Shown: positions 17,531 through 26,781, counted from the first letter of the stretch. The stretch is DNA of 64,000 nucleotides from CALANV01 sp036381615 (GCA_036381615.1 DASVCL010000021.1:34238-98237); one strand, 5' to 3'. Notes: generated by a model from the sequence alone, not told the origin. Numbers and translations: made by a program.

Positions 17531-18175
17531 ATGAAGCTTCACGGCTATTTCCGTTCATCGGCCGCGTTTCGCGTGCGTATCGCGCTCAACCTCAAGGGCT
17601 TGGCATACGACAACGTGTTCCGGCATCTGCGCAAAGGGGAGCAGCGCACGCCGGATTTCCTGAAGCTCAATCCGATGGGGCTCGTGCCGGCTTTGGAGGA
17701 CGGGCCGCACGTCCTGACACAGTCGCTGGCGATCATCGAATATCTCGAGGAGACGCATCCGGAGCCGCGGCTCCTCCCGGCATCTCCGGCCGCGCGCGCG
17801 CGCGTTCGTGCCCTTGCGCTGGCGGTGGCGTGCGAAATTCATCCGCTCAACAACCTGCGGACGCTGCTCTATCTCAAGAACGTGCTGAGGGTGAGCGACC
17901 AGCAGCACGACGAGTGGTATCGCCACTGGGTGGCGGAAGGGTTCAACGGCATCGAGGGGATGCTGCAGTCCGGCGGCACCGGACGGTTCTGCCACGGCGA
18001 CGCGCCTACGCTTGCCGATATCTGCCTCGTACCGCAGGTGTTCAACGCCAAACGCTTCTACAAGGACGACGAGCTCACCGCCTGGCCGACGATCATGCGC
18101 GTCTTCGGCGAATGCATGAAGCTGCCGGCCTTCGACAGGGCGCAGCCGTCGAAACAGCCGGACGCGGAACCTTGA
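17531..18175 (+). CDS. maiA: Maleylacetoacetate isomerase (zeta-class GST)
   Basis: Isomerises maleylacetoacetate to fumarylacetoacetate with glutathione as cofactor. 214 residues: thioredoxin-like N-terminal domain starting MKLHGYFRSSAAFRVRIAL with the zeta-class SSxxxRVRIAL catalytic serine motif, NPMGLVPALEDG, QSLAIIEYLEE, and a helical C-terminal domain. AGGAGA upstream supports ATG 17531; the frame is open further upstream without start signals. Completes the tyrosine degradation set, and converges on the DsbA-like gene with three bases between stops. Confidence 0.96.
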   Translation: MKLHGYFRSSAAFRVRIALNLKGLAYDNVFRHLRKGEQRTPDFLKLNPMGLVPALEDGPHVLTQSLAIIEYLEETHPEPRLLPASPAARARVRALALAVACEIHPLNNLRTLLYLKNVLRVSDQQHDEWYRHWVAEGFNGIEGMLQSGGTGRFCHGDAPTLADICLVPQVFNAKRFYKDDELTAWPTIMRVFGECMKLPAFDRAQPSKQPDAEP

Positions 18176-18178
18176 GGA

Positions 18179-18907
18179 TTAGCGGCGCCGCGCGTCAGCG
18201 ACCAGCTTCTTGAGGGTCTCGAGATCGACGGCGCCGGGGACGACCCGGTCGCCGATGACGAAAGCAGGGGTGCCGGAAATCGACAGTTCCCGGGCGAGCT
18301 GCCGGTTCCGCTCGAAAACGTCGTCGATCTCAATCCGTCCCATATCGGCCTTGAGCCGCGCCGTATCGAGGCCGATGTCGCCGGCGATCCGCAGTACCGT
18401 CGCCTCGTCCAGCGTGCCGCGGGCGCGCATCAGGGCCTCGTGCATATCGACGTATTTGCCCTGTGCCTTCGCGGCGAGTGCGGCGCGGGCGGCGACGACC
18501 GAGTCCGGGCCGAGGATCGGCAGCTCCTTGAACACGAAGCGGACGTTGCCGTCTTCCTTGAGCAACCGCACGAGCGGTCCCGCCATCTGCTTGCAGTAGG
18601 GACAACGGTAGTCGAAGAACTCGACGACGGTGACGTCGCCCTTGGGATTGCCGGCAACCGGGGAGGTCGGATCGTTGAAGATCGCCTCGCGCCGCGACGA
18701 AAGCACGCGACGCTGCGTCGCCTCGGCTTCCGCGCGACGCTTCTCCTCGAGCCCCTCGATGGCTTCGAGAATCACTTCCGGGTTGTTCAGCAGATATTCG
18801 CGCACGATCTGTTCGATCTGCTCGCGCGGCACGGGCGAAGGCGCCGTCTGTGCGATCGCGACGGAACCGACGAGCATCGCGGCGAATGCTGCGGAACGAA
18901 GTCTCAC
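18179..18907 (-). CDS. DsbA/ScsC-family thiol:disulfide oxidoreductase
   Basis: Periplasmic oxidoreductase of 242 residues. Signal peptide MRLRSAAFAAMLVGSVAIAQ, then an N-terminal ScsC-like helical segment (REQIEQIVREYLLNNPEVI, coiled-coil up to about 70) that could oligomerise, then a thioredoxin fold with active site CPYC (Cys102, Cys105) and cis-proline in SGTPAFVIGD. Start is a GTG at 18907 because a perfect AGGAGGA lies seven bases upstream and the signal peptide begins there; an ATG at 18979 would add a 24-residue segment and bury the signal. Next upstream is the M48 protease gene, the usual alphaproteobacterial order. Confidence 0.9.
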   Translation of the reverse strand: MRLRSAAFAAMLVGSVAIAQTAPSPVPREQIEQIVREYLLNNPEVILEAIEGLEEKRRAEAEATQRRVLSSRREAIFNDPTSPVAGNPKGDVTVVEFFDYRCPYCKQMAGPLVRLLKEDGNVRFVFKELPILGPDSVVAARAALAAKAQGKYVDMHEALMRARGTLDEATVLRIAGDIGLDTARLKADMGRIEIDDVFERNRQLARELSISGTPAFVIGDRVVPGAVDLETLKKLVADARRR

Positions 18908-19247
18908 GAAGCTTCCTCCTGTGCCGTTTGCACCATTGTCGACGAGGATCGCCGCGGGAACAAGTAACGAGCGTGTCATCGCTTGGGCACGACCGCGGCG
19001 ACGCCGCCGGGATAGGGCGACCTGCCGGCATGAGGCGGTGGAGGCCGATGCCGGAGCCCCCCGACGGCGATGAAGCCGACCGTCGCCGGCACCGCCGCCC
19101 CGGAGGGCGGGGTCGCGGGAGGCTGCTGCGGGCGGCACCCGGTCCGGCCGCGAGCGGCGACAGGGCAAATGGCATGGCCCGACCGTTGTGCCGGCACGAT
19201 CCGCCGTGCTTTCCCCTATGCGTCTCCGGGTGGGTACCTGCGTCCGG
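18908..19247. other. Intergenic region between M48 protease and DsbA-like genes
   Basis: Very GC-rich with several open frames on both strands, none with a recognisable domain. Near 18935-18965 (minus strand) a TTGTTC-17-GACAAT pair could be the promoter of the DsbA-like gene. Nothing else supportable is seen. Confidence 0.35.
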
Positions 19248-20603
19248 CTAGTTTTCCTTGTTGCTGGCGCGCTCCGCCGCCTGACGGATATCCTGGGCGC
19301 GCAGCCACCCCGACGACCCGGCCGGTAGCTGTCGCTCGGCGCGTTCGGCAAAGGCGCGGGCCTCGCCGTGGCGGCGCTGCAGCAGGGCGCGTTCGGCCTG
19401 GGCGAGCGATGCCATGCCGAGCTGGCCGTCGCGGCCATAGGCAACCGCGAGGAGGCGCCACAGCTCCGGGCTCTCGGTCTCCTGACGCCGGGCGTTCTCG
19501 AGATTGGCGATCGCCGCCTTCAGGAGTTGCGGATCGCCGCGTTCGATCTGGACACGGGCGAGCTCGATGCGGAGCAACGGCTCTTCCGGCAGAAGTTCGA
19601 CGGCGCGCTGATACGGGGGGAGTGCCTCCGCCGCCTTGCCGCTCTCGAACAGGATCTGTCCCTTGAGCTCGTGGAAGTAGCCGTCGTCCGGCCGCTCCGC
19701 GATCAGCCCGTCGATCAGCGCGATGGCGCGCGGGTAATCGGGGCGGCGCGAGTAGGCGATCGCGCGCGCGTAGCGGGCCTCGATGGCCGGGTCGCCTTCC
19801 TTGTAAATCTGCAGTGCCCGGCCAGGATCGATGAAGCCGATCAGCTTGGCCCGCATACGCCGATGCATTTCGGCAAATTCCGGCGGCAGCGGAGCGTCGA
19901 CGTACTTGGACCGGGTCAGAAAGTCGCGCACGAACTCGACGCGGTCACGGCTGATCGGGTGGGTTCGGACGTACGGATCCTGGCGGCCGACGGTCAGCAG
20001 CTCCTGATCCGCAAGAATGTCCAGGAACTCCATCAGGCCGCGTGCGGACTGTCCCGAGCGTTCGAGCAGGGTGACCGCGGCCTGGTCCGCCTGGCGCTCC
20101 ATGTCGCGGGTGTAGGCGAGCAGCCCGCGCTCGCTCATATGCTGGCCGCCCATCATGATCGCGGCGCCGGCATCCGGCCGGCCGGTTGCGACGGCTGCGG
20201 CCGCGCCAAGCACCATGGCAATGATGTTCTCGGTCGTCACGTTGGCCAGGCCATCGCGCAGACGGGCGAGATGCCCGCCGGAAATGTGACCGGTCTCGTG
20301 TGCGATCACGCCGACGACCTGGCCCGCATGCTCGGCGCGCATCAGGAGACCGGTGTTGATGAACATGTTGAGACCGTTCGCGACGAAGGCGTTCAACGAC
20401 CGGTCGTTAACCAGATGAACGCGAATTGCCTGCGGGTCCAATCCGGCCGCGCTGAAAAGTGGCGTTGCGTAAGCGCGGATGGTACTTTCTATTTCCGCGT
20501 CGCGGATGAAGGAGATTCTCTGCTGCGCGTTGACCGGCGCCAACCCCAATAGCCCGATCGCGGCAAGCGCGCCGGTCAAACGGAAAAAAATGCGCCTGAT
20601 CAA
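19248..20603 (-). CDS. M48-family periplasmic metalloprotease with TPR domain (BepA-like)
   Basis: Envelope quality-control protease resembling BepA, which handles misassembled outer-membrane proteins such as LptD. 451 residues: signal peptide to about residue 26 (ending VNAQQ), gluzincin domain with HETGH (His102, Glu103, His106), downstream ERQADQAAVTLLERSG holding the third zinc ligand, and TPR repeats from about 270 to 430. The start is a TTG at 20603; AGGA lies about 11 bases upstream and no ATG precedes the signal peptide. Confidence 0.92.
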   Translation of the reverse strand: MIRRIFFRLTGALAAIGLLGLAPVNAQQRISFIRDAEIESTIRAYATPLFSAAGLDPQAIRVHLVNDRSLNAFVANGLNMFINTGLLMRAEHAGQVVGVIAHETGHISGGHLARLRDGLANVTTENIIAMVLGAAAAVATGRPDAGAAIMMGGQHMSERGLLAYTRDMERQADQAAVTLLERSGQSARGLMEFLDILADQELLTVGRQDPYVRTHPISRDRVEFVRDFLTRSKYVDAPLPPEFAEMHRRMRAKLIGFIDPGRALQIYKEGDPAIEARYARAIAYSRRPDYPRAIALIDGLIAERPDDGYFHELKGQILFESGKAAEALPPYQRAVELLPEEPLLRIELARVQIERGDPQLLKAAIANLENARRQETESPELWRLLAVAYGRDGQLGMASLAQAERALLQRRHGEARAFAERAERQLPAGSSGWLRAQDIRQAAERASNKEN

Positions 20604-20620
20604 AGGTGAAGGTTCCTAGT

Positions 20621-22240
20621 TTGAAATCTAAACGTAAGCACGCCGGGCGACTGCGTCAACGCACGCCCGCAGTATTTTCTCTGATAGCTGCAGCGCTTCT
20701 CTCCGGTTGCGGGACGCAGCCGCAACCGGACGACGTATTGGCCGCCGACAGTTTCGCGGGTGCGGTGATTGCCGACGAGCCACAGGCGGCGATGATCGGC
20801 CGGGATATCCTGGCCGTGGGCGGCACGGCCGCCGACGCGGCAGCGGCAACGTATTTCGCGCTCGCCGTGACCATGCCGTCGAGCGCCGCGCTCGGGGGCG
20901 GGGGCATGTGCCTGAGCTATCAGGCTGACAGCGGCCGCGTCGAGGCGCTGGATTTCGTCGCGCGTCCGTCTGCGACGCCGGGCGCGGCCGCCGTGCCGGC
21001 CGCCGCGCGCGGCATGTTCAGCCTGCAGGCGCGCTACGGACGTCTGCGCTGGGCCCAGGTCGTTGCACCGGCCGAAGGGCTGGCCCGTTTCGGCGTGGCG
21101 GTATCCCGCGCGCTCGCAACGGAACTGGCCGCCGCGCCCGACATCCTCGCACAGGCCCCTGAGGCACGGCGCATCTTCTTCCGTGCCGATGGCACGCCGC
21201 TTCGCGAGGGCGACCGGCTTGTGCAGCCGGATCTGGCGACGGTGCTGGGCGCGCTCCGCACCCACGGTCCGGCGGCACTGGAGAACGGTCCGATGGCGCG
21301 TCAGTTCGCCAGCGCTGCCGCCGCCGCGGGCGCCACGTTGACGCCCGACGATATCGGCGCGAACACGCCGAGCTGGCGCGACACGGTCGCGGTCCGATAC
21401 GAGAACATGGTCGTCCATTTCGCACCGCCGCCGGCCGTTGCCGGCGTCGTCGAGGCCCAGACGTTCGCGATGCTGGCGCCCCGCTGGCGTCGCGCATCGC
21501 CGGAGGAGCGGGGGCATCTGTTCATCCAGGCGAACCTGCGGGCAATCGCCGACCGGCAGAACTGGCTCGCGCCGGATCTGTCATCGACGCGGGCGACGGC
21601 GGATATCGTGGGCGTACAACACATCAACGAGCTGATGGCGACATACCGGGTCGATCAACGCAACGCACCCGCATCGGCGCCGGCAAGCGGACCGTCGGCG
21701 AGCCTTACGGCAGAGTCGGCGCCCGCGACGACGTTTGTCGCGGTGGACCGCCGCGGCAACACCGTTGTCTGTGCCGTAAGCCTGCATGCACCGTTCGGTA
21801 TCGGTCGCATCGCACCCGGTACCGGCGTGTTCCTTGCCGCTGCGCCCGACGGCGGCGCGCGCAGTGTACAGACGTTCGGCCCCATGCTCGCGGTACGCGC
21901 GCGCAGCGCCGGCCCGGTGTTTGCGGGCGCAGCCTCGGGCGGCTGGGCGGGGGCGAGTGCCCTGATCCAGGTGGCGCTCCAGACGATCGTCGATCGCCGG
22001 CCGCTCGACCAGGCCATGCGTGCGCCGCGCATTCACGCCGTCGGCAACCCCGATCACGTCTTCGCCGAACCGACCACCCAGGGGCCGGTATCCGGGCTTG
22101 CATCCCGCGGCTACAACGTGACGACGGGATCGTCGCTCGGCCGCGTCAATGCGCTGTACTGCCCGGAGGCATTTGACGCGCCGGGCCGGTGCGATTTCAG
22201 CGCCGACCGACGTGGCGACGGTCTCGCGGTTCATGGGTGA
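20621..22240 (+). CDS. Gamma-glutamyltransferase-like lipoprotein
   Basis: A 539-residue protein of the GGT (Ntn-hydrolase) family. The lipobox LLSGC shows it is a lipoprotein, unlike soluble periplasmic GGT. The autoprocessing/nucleophile site reads PATTFVAVDRRGNTVVC, so the threonine is kept but the usual TTHF histidine is Phe; the oxyanion region reads GAASGGWAGASALIQ. Activity as glutathione hydrolase is therefore uncertain. I chose TTG 20621, preceded by AAGG at good distance; a GTG at 20606 is only two bases from the start codon of the divergent M48 gene. The stop overlaps the next gene by eight bases. Confidence 0.82.
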   Translation: MKSKRKHAGRLRQRTPAVFSLIAAALLSGCGTQPQPDDVLAADSFAGAVIADEPQAAMIGRDILAVGGTAADAAAATYFALAVTMPSSAALGGGGMCLSYQADSGRVEALDFVARPSATPGAAAVPAAARGMFSLQARYGRLRWAQVVAPAEGLARFGVAVSRALATELAAAPDILAQAPEARRIFFRADGTPLREGDRLVQPDLATVLGALRTHGPAALENGPMARQFASAAAAAGATLTPDDIGANTPSWRDTVAVRYENMVVHFAPPPAVAGVVEAQTFAMLAPRWRRASPEERGHLFIQANLRAIADRQNWLAPDLSSTRATADIVGVQHINELMATYRVDQRNAPASAPASGPSASLTAESAPATTFVAVDRRGNTVVCAVSLHAPFGIGRIAPGTGVFLAAAPDGGARSVQTFGPMLAVRARSAGPVFAGAASGGWAGASALIQVALQTIVDRRPLDQAMRAPRIHAVGNPDHVFAEPTTQGPVSGLASRGYNVTTGSSLGRVNALYCPEAFDAPGRCDFSADRRGDGLAVHG

Positions 22241-23402
22241 CGTCGTGACGCTCAAGGTTGCGCGGCGCAGCGGAATTGCGCCGTTTATGGTCATGGACGT
22301 GGTGCGCGAGGCGAATGCCCGCGATCGTTCCGCGCGTTCGGCGACGGAGCGCGTCGTTCACCTCGAGGTCGGACAGCCCGGAACCTCGGCGCCACAGGCG
22401 GTCGTCGAGGCCGCCGCCCGTGCGCTTCGGAGCGAAAGGCTGGGTTATACCGAGACGCTGGGCATACCGCCGCTGCGCGAGCGCATCGCGCAGCACTATC
22501 GCGAACGCTACGGAATCCACATCGCGCCGGAACGGGTCGTCGTCACCACCGGCTCATCGGGTGGTTTCCTTCTGGCGTTTCTCGCGGCGTTCGATCACGG
22601 CGACCGGGTCGCGCTGGCCGATCCGGGCTATCCGGCCTATCGCAATATCCTGACTGCCCTCGGCATCATGCCCGTCGGCCTGCCGACCGAGGCGGCGAGT
22701 CGATTTCAGCCGACCCCGGCGATTCTCGATCGCGCCGGGCAGATCGATGGTCTGATCGTCGCAAGCCCGGCGAATCCGACCGGCAGCATGATGTCACCGG
22801 ACGAGCTCGCCGAGGTTGCCGGCTGGTGCCGCCGGCAGGGCGTTCGCCTCGTGTCGGACGAAATTTATCACGGGATCACCTACGGCGTGCGGGAAGCGAC
22901 GGCGCTCGCCTACAGCGACGAGGCGATCGTCATCAACAGCTTCTCGAAATACTACGCGATGACGGGATGGCGGCTCGGCTGGATGGTCGTGCCGCCGGAT
23001 CTGGTACGTGCGGTCGAGGTGCTCGCCCAAAACCTCTTCATCTCGGCGCCGACGCTGCCGCAGCTCGCCGCGCTCGCGGCGTTCGATGCGCGCGACGAAC
23101 TCGATGCGAATGTCGCACGCTATCGCGCGAACCGCGATCTTCTGCTCGCGGAACTGCCGAAGGCCGGCTTCGATCGCTTCGCGCCGGCCGACGGCGCATT
23201 CTATCTGTACGCCGATGTCGCGCACCTGACCAATGACAGCGAGGCGTTCTGCCGGCGCATGCTTGCCGAGGCCGGCGTCGCGGCGACGCCGGGCATTGAC
23301 TTCGACCCCGCCCGCGGGCGTGCTTATGTGAGATTCTCCTATGCCGGGACCACGGATGACATGATCGAGGCCACGCGCCGCCTTCGCGCCTGGCGGCGCT
23401 GA
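22233..23402 (+). CDS. Class I/II PLP aminotransferase (aspartate aminotransferase-like)
   Basis: Fold-type I transaminase of 389 residues. It has VTTGSSGGFLLAF for cofactor stacking, ASPANPTGSM, LVSDEIYHGITYG (Asp/Tyr contacts to pyridine ring), the PLP lysine in NSFSKYYAMTGWRLGWM, and VRFSYAGTT near the end (arginine for substrate carboxylate). Substrate cannot be assigned. ATG 22233 overlaps the end of the GGT-like gene, suggesting co-transcription. Confidence 0.93.
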   Translation: MGDVVTLKVARRSGIAPFMVMDVVREANARDRSARSATERVVHLEVGQPGTSAPQAVVEAAARALRSERLGYTETLGIPPLRERIAQHYRERYGIHIAPERVVVTTGSSGGFLLAFLAAFDHGDRVALADPGYPAYRNILTALGIMPVGLPTEAASRFQPTPAILDRAGQIDGLIVASPANPTGSMMSPDELAEVAGWCRRQGVRLVSDEIYHGITYGVREATALAYSDEAIVINSFSKYYAMTGWRLGWMVVPPDLVRAVEVLAQNLFISAPTLPQLAALAAFDARDELDANVARYRANRDLLLAELPKAGFDRFAPADGAFYLYADVAHLTNDSEAFCRRMLAEAGVAATPGIDFDPARGRAYVRFSYAGTTDDMIEATRRLRAWRR

Positions 23403-23491
23403 AACGAGAAGGGCGGATCGCTAGACCAGGTCATTCCGATGGGGCGTTGAATAAGGACTCGCTTCGCGCTCGCGGTGCCACTCGTCACGGA

Positions 23492-23557
23492 AATTGCCGG
23501 CGCGCCCCTGGTTCGTTCCGGCACGCGGCAATTGTTGCAGGTCGGACGCCGGCAATT
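23492..23557. repeat. 11-bp inverted repeat with repeated CGGCAATT core
   Basis: AATTGCCGGCG at 23492-23502 and its exact reverse complement CGCCGGCAATT at 23547-23557; between them CGGCAATTGTTG repeats the same core in the second orientation. Could be a REP-like element or a cruciform-forming sequence. Confidence 0.55.
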
Positions 23558-23645
23558 GTCGACCCAAATCCCCCAAGAATCTCGGGCATCCGGGGGCTCG
23601 ATGCAGGCGCGCCGGGCGCCGGAGCCGGCGAACAACTTTCCGTTA

Positions 23646-23689
23646 CAGGCGGGTCCCCAGCATCCCATTGAGGATGCTGGGGCCTGCCT
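23646..23689. terminator. Strong hairpin between convergent genes
   Basis: Perfect 11-bp stem CCCCAGCATCC/GGATGCTGGGG (23655-23665 with 23672-23682), loop CATTGA, extended by an imperfect outer stem (AGGCGGG with CCTGCCT). It lacks a T-run on either strand, so it may stabilise 3' ends or act with Rho rather than as a classical intrinsic terminator. Confidence 0.5.
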
Positions 23690-23718
23690 ATCCGTTGTGA
23701 GGCGTCGCCCGCAGAGGT

Positions 23719-26700
23719 TCAGCGCGTGAGACGTCGCCACCAGCCGCGGCGCGGCGGGGACGGTGGCTCATCCGATGGCCGCGTCGTCTCCGGCGCGCTT
23801 GTCTCCACCGCCGGCACGCTCTCGGGCGCCGGGCTCTCGGCTGCGCCCGTCTCGACCGCCGGCATGTTCTCCGGCGCCGGGCTCTCGGCCGCGCGCGGCT
23901 CGCTTTGCGATTCGGCCGGGACCGGTTCGGCTTGATGCTCGGGCAGCGGTCGCGGTGCTTCCGTCACGACGCTTTCCTCGCGCTGTGCTTGGCGCTCGTG
24001 CTCGTCCCGCTGCTCCTCCGGAAAGCGCTCGGCGCGTCGATTCCACGGCCAGTCGTATGCATCCCCCGGACCTTCGACGGGGCGCGGCCAGGGCCGTTCC
24101 TCGTTGCTCTCCTTGCTGGGCGCATGATCCTGGGCGATTTCTTCCGGCTGGCGGTGGCGCGGGTCCGCGAACGGGTCGTCATGCCCTTCCGCGGGTTGCC
24201 CCTCGAGTCCGCGGCGTCCACGACGACGGCCCCCCCGCCGGCCGCGGCGCCGCCGGCGCTGCGGCCCATCGCCGGTGCCATGCTCACCATGGTTTGTCGC
24301 GGCCTGCTCGGGTTCCGCGGCCTCCGCCTCGACCTCGCCGTCCGCTTGGCTCACGTCCTCCGATGTCGCGGCGGGTACCTCATGCGATGGTGTTTCCGCG
24401 TCTGCCGACTCGGCGTGCACGGCCTCGGCGCTCCGCTCCTCACCGCCACGGCCGCGGCGCCGACGGCGCCGACGGCGACGGCGGTGACCGTCACCATCGC
24501 CGGCGTCACGTGCGGCCTCGGCCGGCGCGTCGCCGGCGCCCGCCGCGCCGACATCGGCGGCGCTCGTTTCGTCGATTTCGTGAACCGGCTCGGTCTCGCC
24601 TGCCGCCTCGACATCGGCCGCCGGCGCGGGAAGGGAGGTTTGCCCCGGCAGCGGCTCTCCCGCGGCCCGCGTCCGAACCCGTTCCAGCCGGTAAGCCGGC
24701 GGGATGAGCGTGTCGTCCCGACTGAACGTCGCCCGCAGGCCGAAGCGGCTCTCGATGCCGGCAAGCGCTTCCCGCTTCTGGTTGAGAACGTAAAGGGCCA
24801 CGTTGGTCGGTACGTGCACGACGGCCTCGAGGGTGCGCAGCTTGACGCCTTCCTCCTCGATCGCACGGAGCACATGAAGCGCGGCGGATTCCGTCGAGCG
24901 GACGAAGCCGGTGCCGGCGCAATGCGGACAGCGCTCCGACGATACCTCGAGCAGGCTCGGACGGAGACGCTGTCGCGACAGTTCAAGCAGGCCGAACGGC
25001 GAGATTCGTCCGATCTGGATTCGCGCGCGATCGCTCTTCATCGCCTCCTTGAGGCGTCGCTCGACCGCGTGCTGGTTGCGCGGATCCTCCATGTCGATGA
25101 AGTCGATCACGATGAGTCCGGCAAGATCGCGCAGACGCAGCTGACGGGCGATCTCGTCGGCCGCCTCGAGATTCGTCTTGAACGCCGTTTCCTCGATATG
25201 GCGCTCGCGCGTCGCCCGCCCGGAGTTGACGTCGATCGAGACCAGCGCCTCCGTCGGATTGATCACGATGTAACCGCCGGATTTCAGGCGGACGGTCGGC
25301 GCATGAATTTCCTCGAGCTGCGACTCGACCTGGAAGCGCTGGAAAAGCGGCACCGACGGATCGTTGTACAGCTGGATTCGGTCGACATGGCTCGGCATCA
25401 GCGTCTTCATGAACGCCTTCGCCGCCCTATATCCGGCCTCGCCTTCGACCAGAATCTCGTCGATGTCGCGCGTGTAGAGATCCCGGATCGCGCGCTTGAT
25501 CAGATTGCCTTCCTCGTAGACGAGCGACGGCGCGGTCGACTTCAGCGTCGTTTCGCGGATCTCGTCCCATTGACGCAGGAGATATTCGTAGTCCCGCTTG
25601 ATCTCGGCCTTGGTGCGCTCCATGCCCGCGGTGCGGAGAATCACCGCCATACCCTCGGGGACCTGAAGCTCCTCCATGATGGCCTTCAGCCGCTTGCGGT
25701 CCTGGGCGTTGGTGATGCGGCGGGAGATGCCGCCGCCGCGCGCCGTGTTCGGCATGAGGACGCAATAGCGTCCGGCAAGGGACAGGTAGGTCGTAAGAGC
25801 GGCGCCTTTGTTGCCGCGCTCTTCCTTCACGACCTGAACCAGCAGAACCTGACGCCGCTTGATGACCTCCTGGATCTTGTAGTGCCGAAGGGGACGGAAC
25901 CGCTTGCGCGTCTCCACGGCCTCCACATCGGCATCGTCGCCGCCCACGGACTCGACGGATTGGGTCTCGGACGCCTCGATGGTTTCGACCGCGTCTGCCG
26001 CGGATACCACGTCATCGGCCGCGGATACTGCGTCGCCCTGGGGCGTTTCCGCCGAGGCGGTTTCGTCCTCGGCGGCCCGGATCGGGGAGGGCTCCTGGGC
26101 CAGGTCGGATGCGGCCTCGTCCGGCCGGGCAGCAGTCTCGGTAGACTCGGCAGTCGCGGCGGCGGCCGAATGCCCCGCCGGCTCGTGTTCCGCTTCGGCA
26201 GGACCGGGCACGCCGATCGACTCATGCATTTCCTGCGGCGCCGCCCCGACCGTGAACCACGGCCTGTGCTCGAGCGGTGCCGCGCGATCATCCGATCCCG
26301 AATCCGCCGCCGCTGCCGAATCCGTCGGTTCTTCCGTCGATTCCGATGCGGCTGAAGGAGCCGTTTCAGCCAGTTCGGGGGAGGGGCTTATATCGGCGTC
26401 GGTGCCACCGTCGTCCGACGGTGTGGGTGTCGCGCCCTCGTCCATATCCTCGCGGCCTAGCGGGCGCGGTTCGTCAATCGACTCCTCGTCATCTTCCGCT
26501 TTTTGCGCGGCCAGCAGCGCCTCCCGGTCGGCGACGGGAATGCGCCAATAGTCCGGATGTATCTCGCTGAAGGCAAGAAAACCGTGCCGGTTCCCGCCGT
26601 ATTCCACGAAGGCAGCTTGTAGCGACGGTTCAACCCGGGTGACTTTGGCGAGGTAGATGTTTCCTTTGAGCTGTTTTTTGGTTGATGTTTCGAAATCGAA

Positions 26701-26781
26701 TTCTTCAATCCGGTTGCCGTTGAGCACGACCACCCGGGTCTCCTCCGGGTGCGTCGCGTCGATGAGCATACGCTTGACCAT
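23719..26781 (-). CDS. rne: Ribonuclease E
   Basis: Endoribonuclease that organises the degradosome and processes rRNA, tRNA and mRNA. 1020 residues. N-terminal S1 domain (GNIYLAKVTRVEPSLQAAFVEYG) is interrupted by an acidic Glu/Asp/Ala/Ser-rich insert of roughly 240 residues before it resumes at RKRFRPLRHYKIQEVIKRRQ; this insertion is an alphaproteobacterial trait. Catalytic core includes LIVIDFIDMEDPRNQ, where Mg-binding aspartates are expected, and the zinc-link CPHC near residue 640. The C-terminal third is Arg/Glu/Pro-rich with RRRRRGRR and RRGRRGGRRRGRRG blocks, likely RNA-binding. ATG 26781 (MVKRMLIDATHPEE) is chosen by homology; the frame extends 41 codons upstream. Confidence 0.97.
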   Translation of the reverse strand: MVKRMLIDATHPEETRVVVLNGNRIEEFDFETSTKKQLKGNIYLAKVTRVEPSLQAAFVEYGGNRHGFLAFSEIHPDYWRIPVADREALLAAQKAEDDEESIDEPRPLGREDMDEGATPTPSDDGGTDADISPSPELAETAPSAASESTEEPTDSAAAADSGSDDRAAPLEHRPWFTVGAAPQEMHESIGVPGPAEAEHEPAGHSAAAATAESTETAARPDEAASDLAQEPSPIRAAEDETASAETPQGDAVSAADDVVSAADAVETIEASETQSVESVGGDDADVEAVETRKRFRPLRHYKIQEVIKRRQVLLVQVVKEERGNKGAALTTYLSLAGRYCVLMPNTARGGGISRRITNAQDRKRLKAIMEELQVPEGMAVILRTAGMERTKAEIKRDYEYLLRQWDEIRETTLKSTAPSLVYEEGNLIKRAIRDLYTRDIDEILVEGEAGYRAAKAFMKTLMPSHVDRIQLYNDPSVPLFQRFQVESQLEEIHAPTVRLKSGGYIVINPTEALVSIDVNSGRATRERHIEETAFKTNLEAADEIARQLRLRDLAGLIVIDFIDMEDPRNQHAVERRLKEAMKSDRARIQIGRISPFGLLELSRQRLRPSLLEVSSERCPHCAGTGFVRSTESAALHVLRAIEEEGVKLRTLEAVVHVPTNVALYVLNQKREALAGIESRFGLRATFSRDDTLIPPAYRLERVRTRAAGEPLPGQTSLPAPAADVEAAGETEPVHEIDETSAADVGAAGAGDAPAEAARDAGDGDGHRRRRRRRRRRGRGGEERSAEAVHAESADAETPSHEVPAATSEDVSQADGEVEAEAAEPEQAATNHGEHGTGDGPQRRRRRGRRGGRRRGRRGLEGQPAEGHDDPFADPRHRQPEEIAQDHAPSKESNEERPWPRPVEGPGDAYDWPWNRRAERFPEEQRDEHERQAQREESVVTEAPRPLPEHQAEPVPAESQSEPRAAESPAPENMPAVETGAAESPAPESVPAVETSAPETTRPSDEPPSPPRRGWWRRLTR

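Larger units (their letters stand above)
23403..23718. other. Hairpin-rich region between convergent aminotransferase and rne genes
   Basis: No gene. Contains an 11-bp inverted repeat (23492-23502 with 23547-23557), a third partial copy of its core (CGGCAATTG at about 23526), a CCCCC/GGGGG pair near 23571-23603, and a strong hairpin at 23646-23689. Confidence 0.6.

Noticed and set aside
18976..19197. A 73-codon Pro/Ala/Gly-rich frame between the DsbA-like and M48 genes
   Set aside because: No ribosome binding site, no recognisable domain, composition expected from GC-rich non-coding DNA.
23905..26355. An 816-codon frame antisense to rne
   Set aside because: Shadow of the low-complexity and acidic parts of RNase E; not similar to any protein I know.
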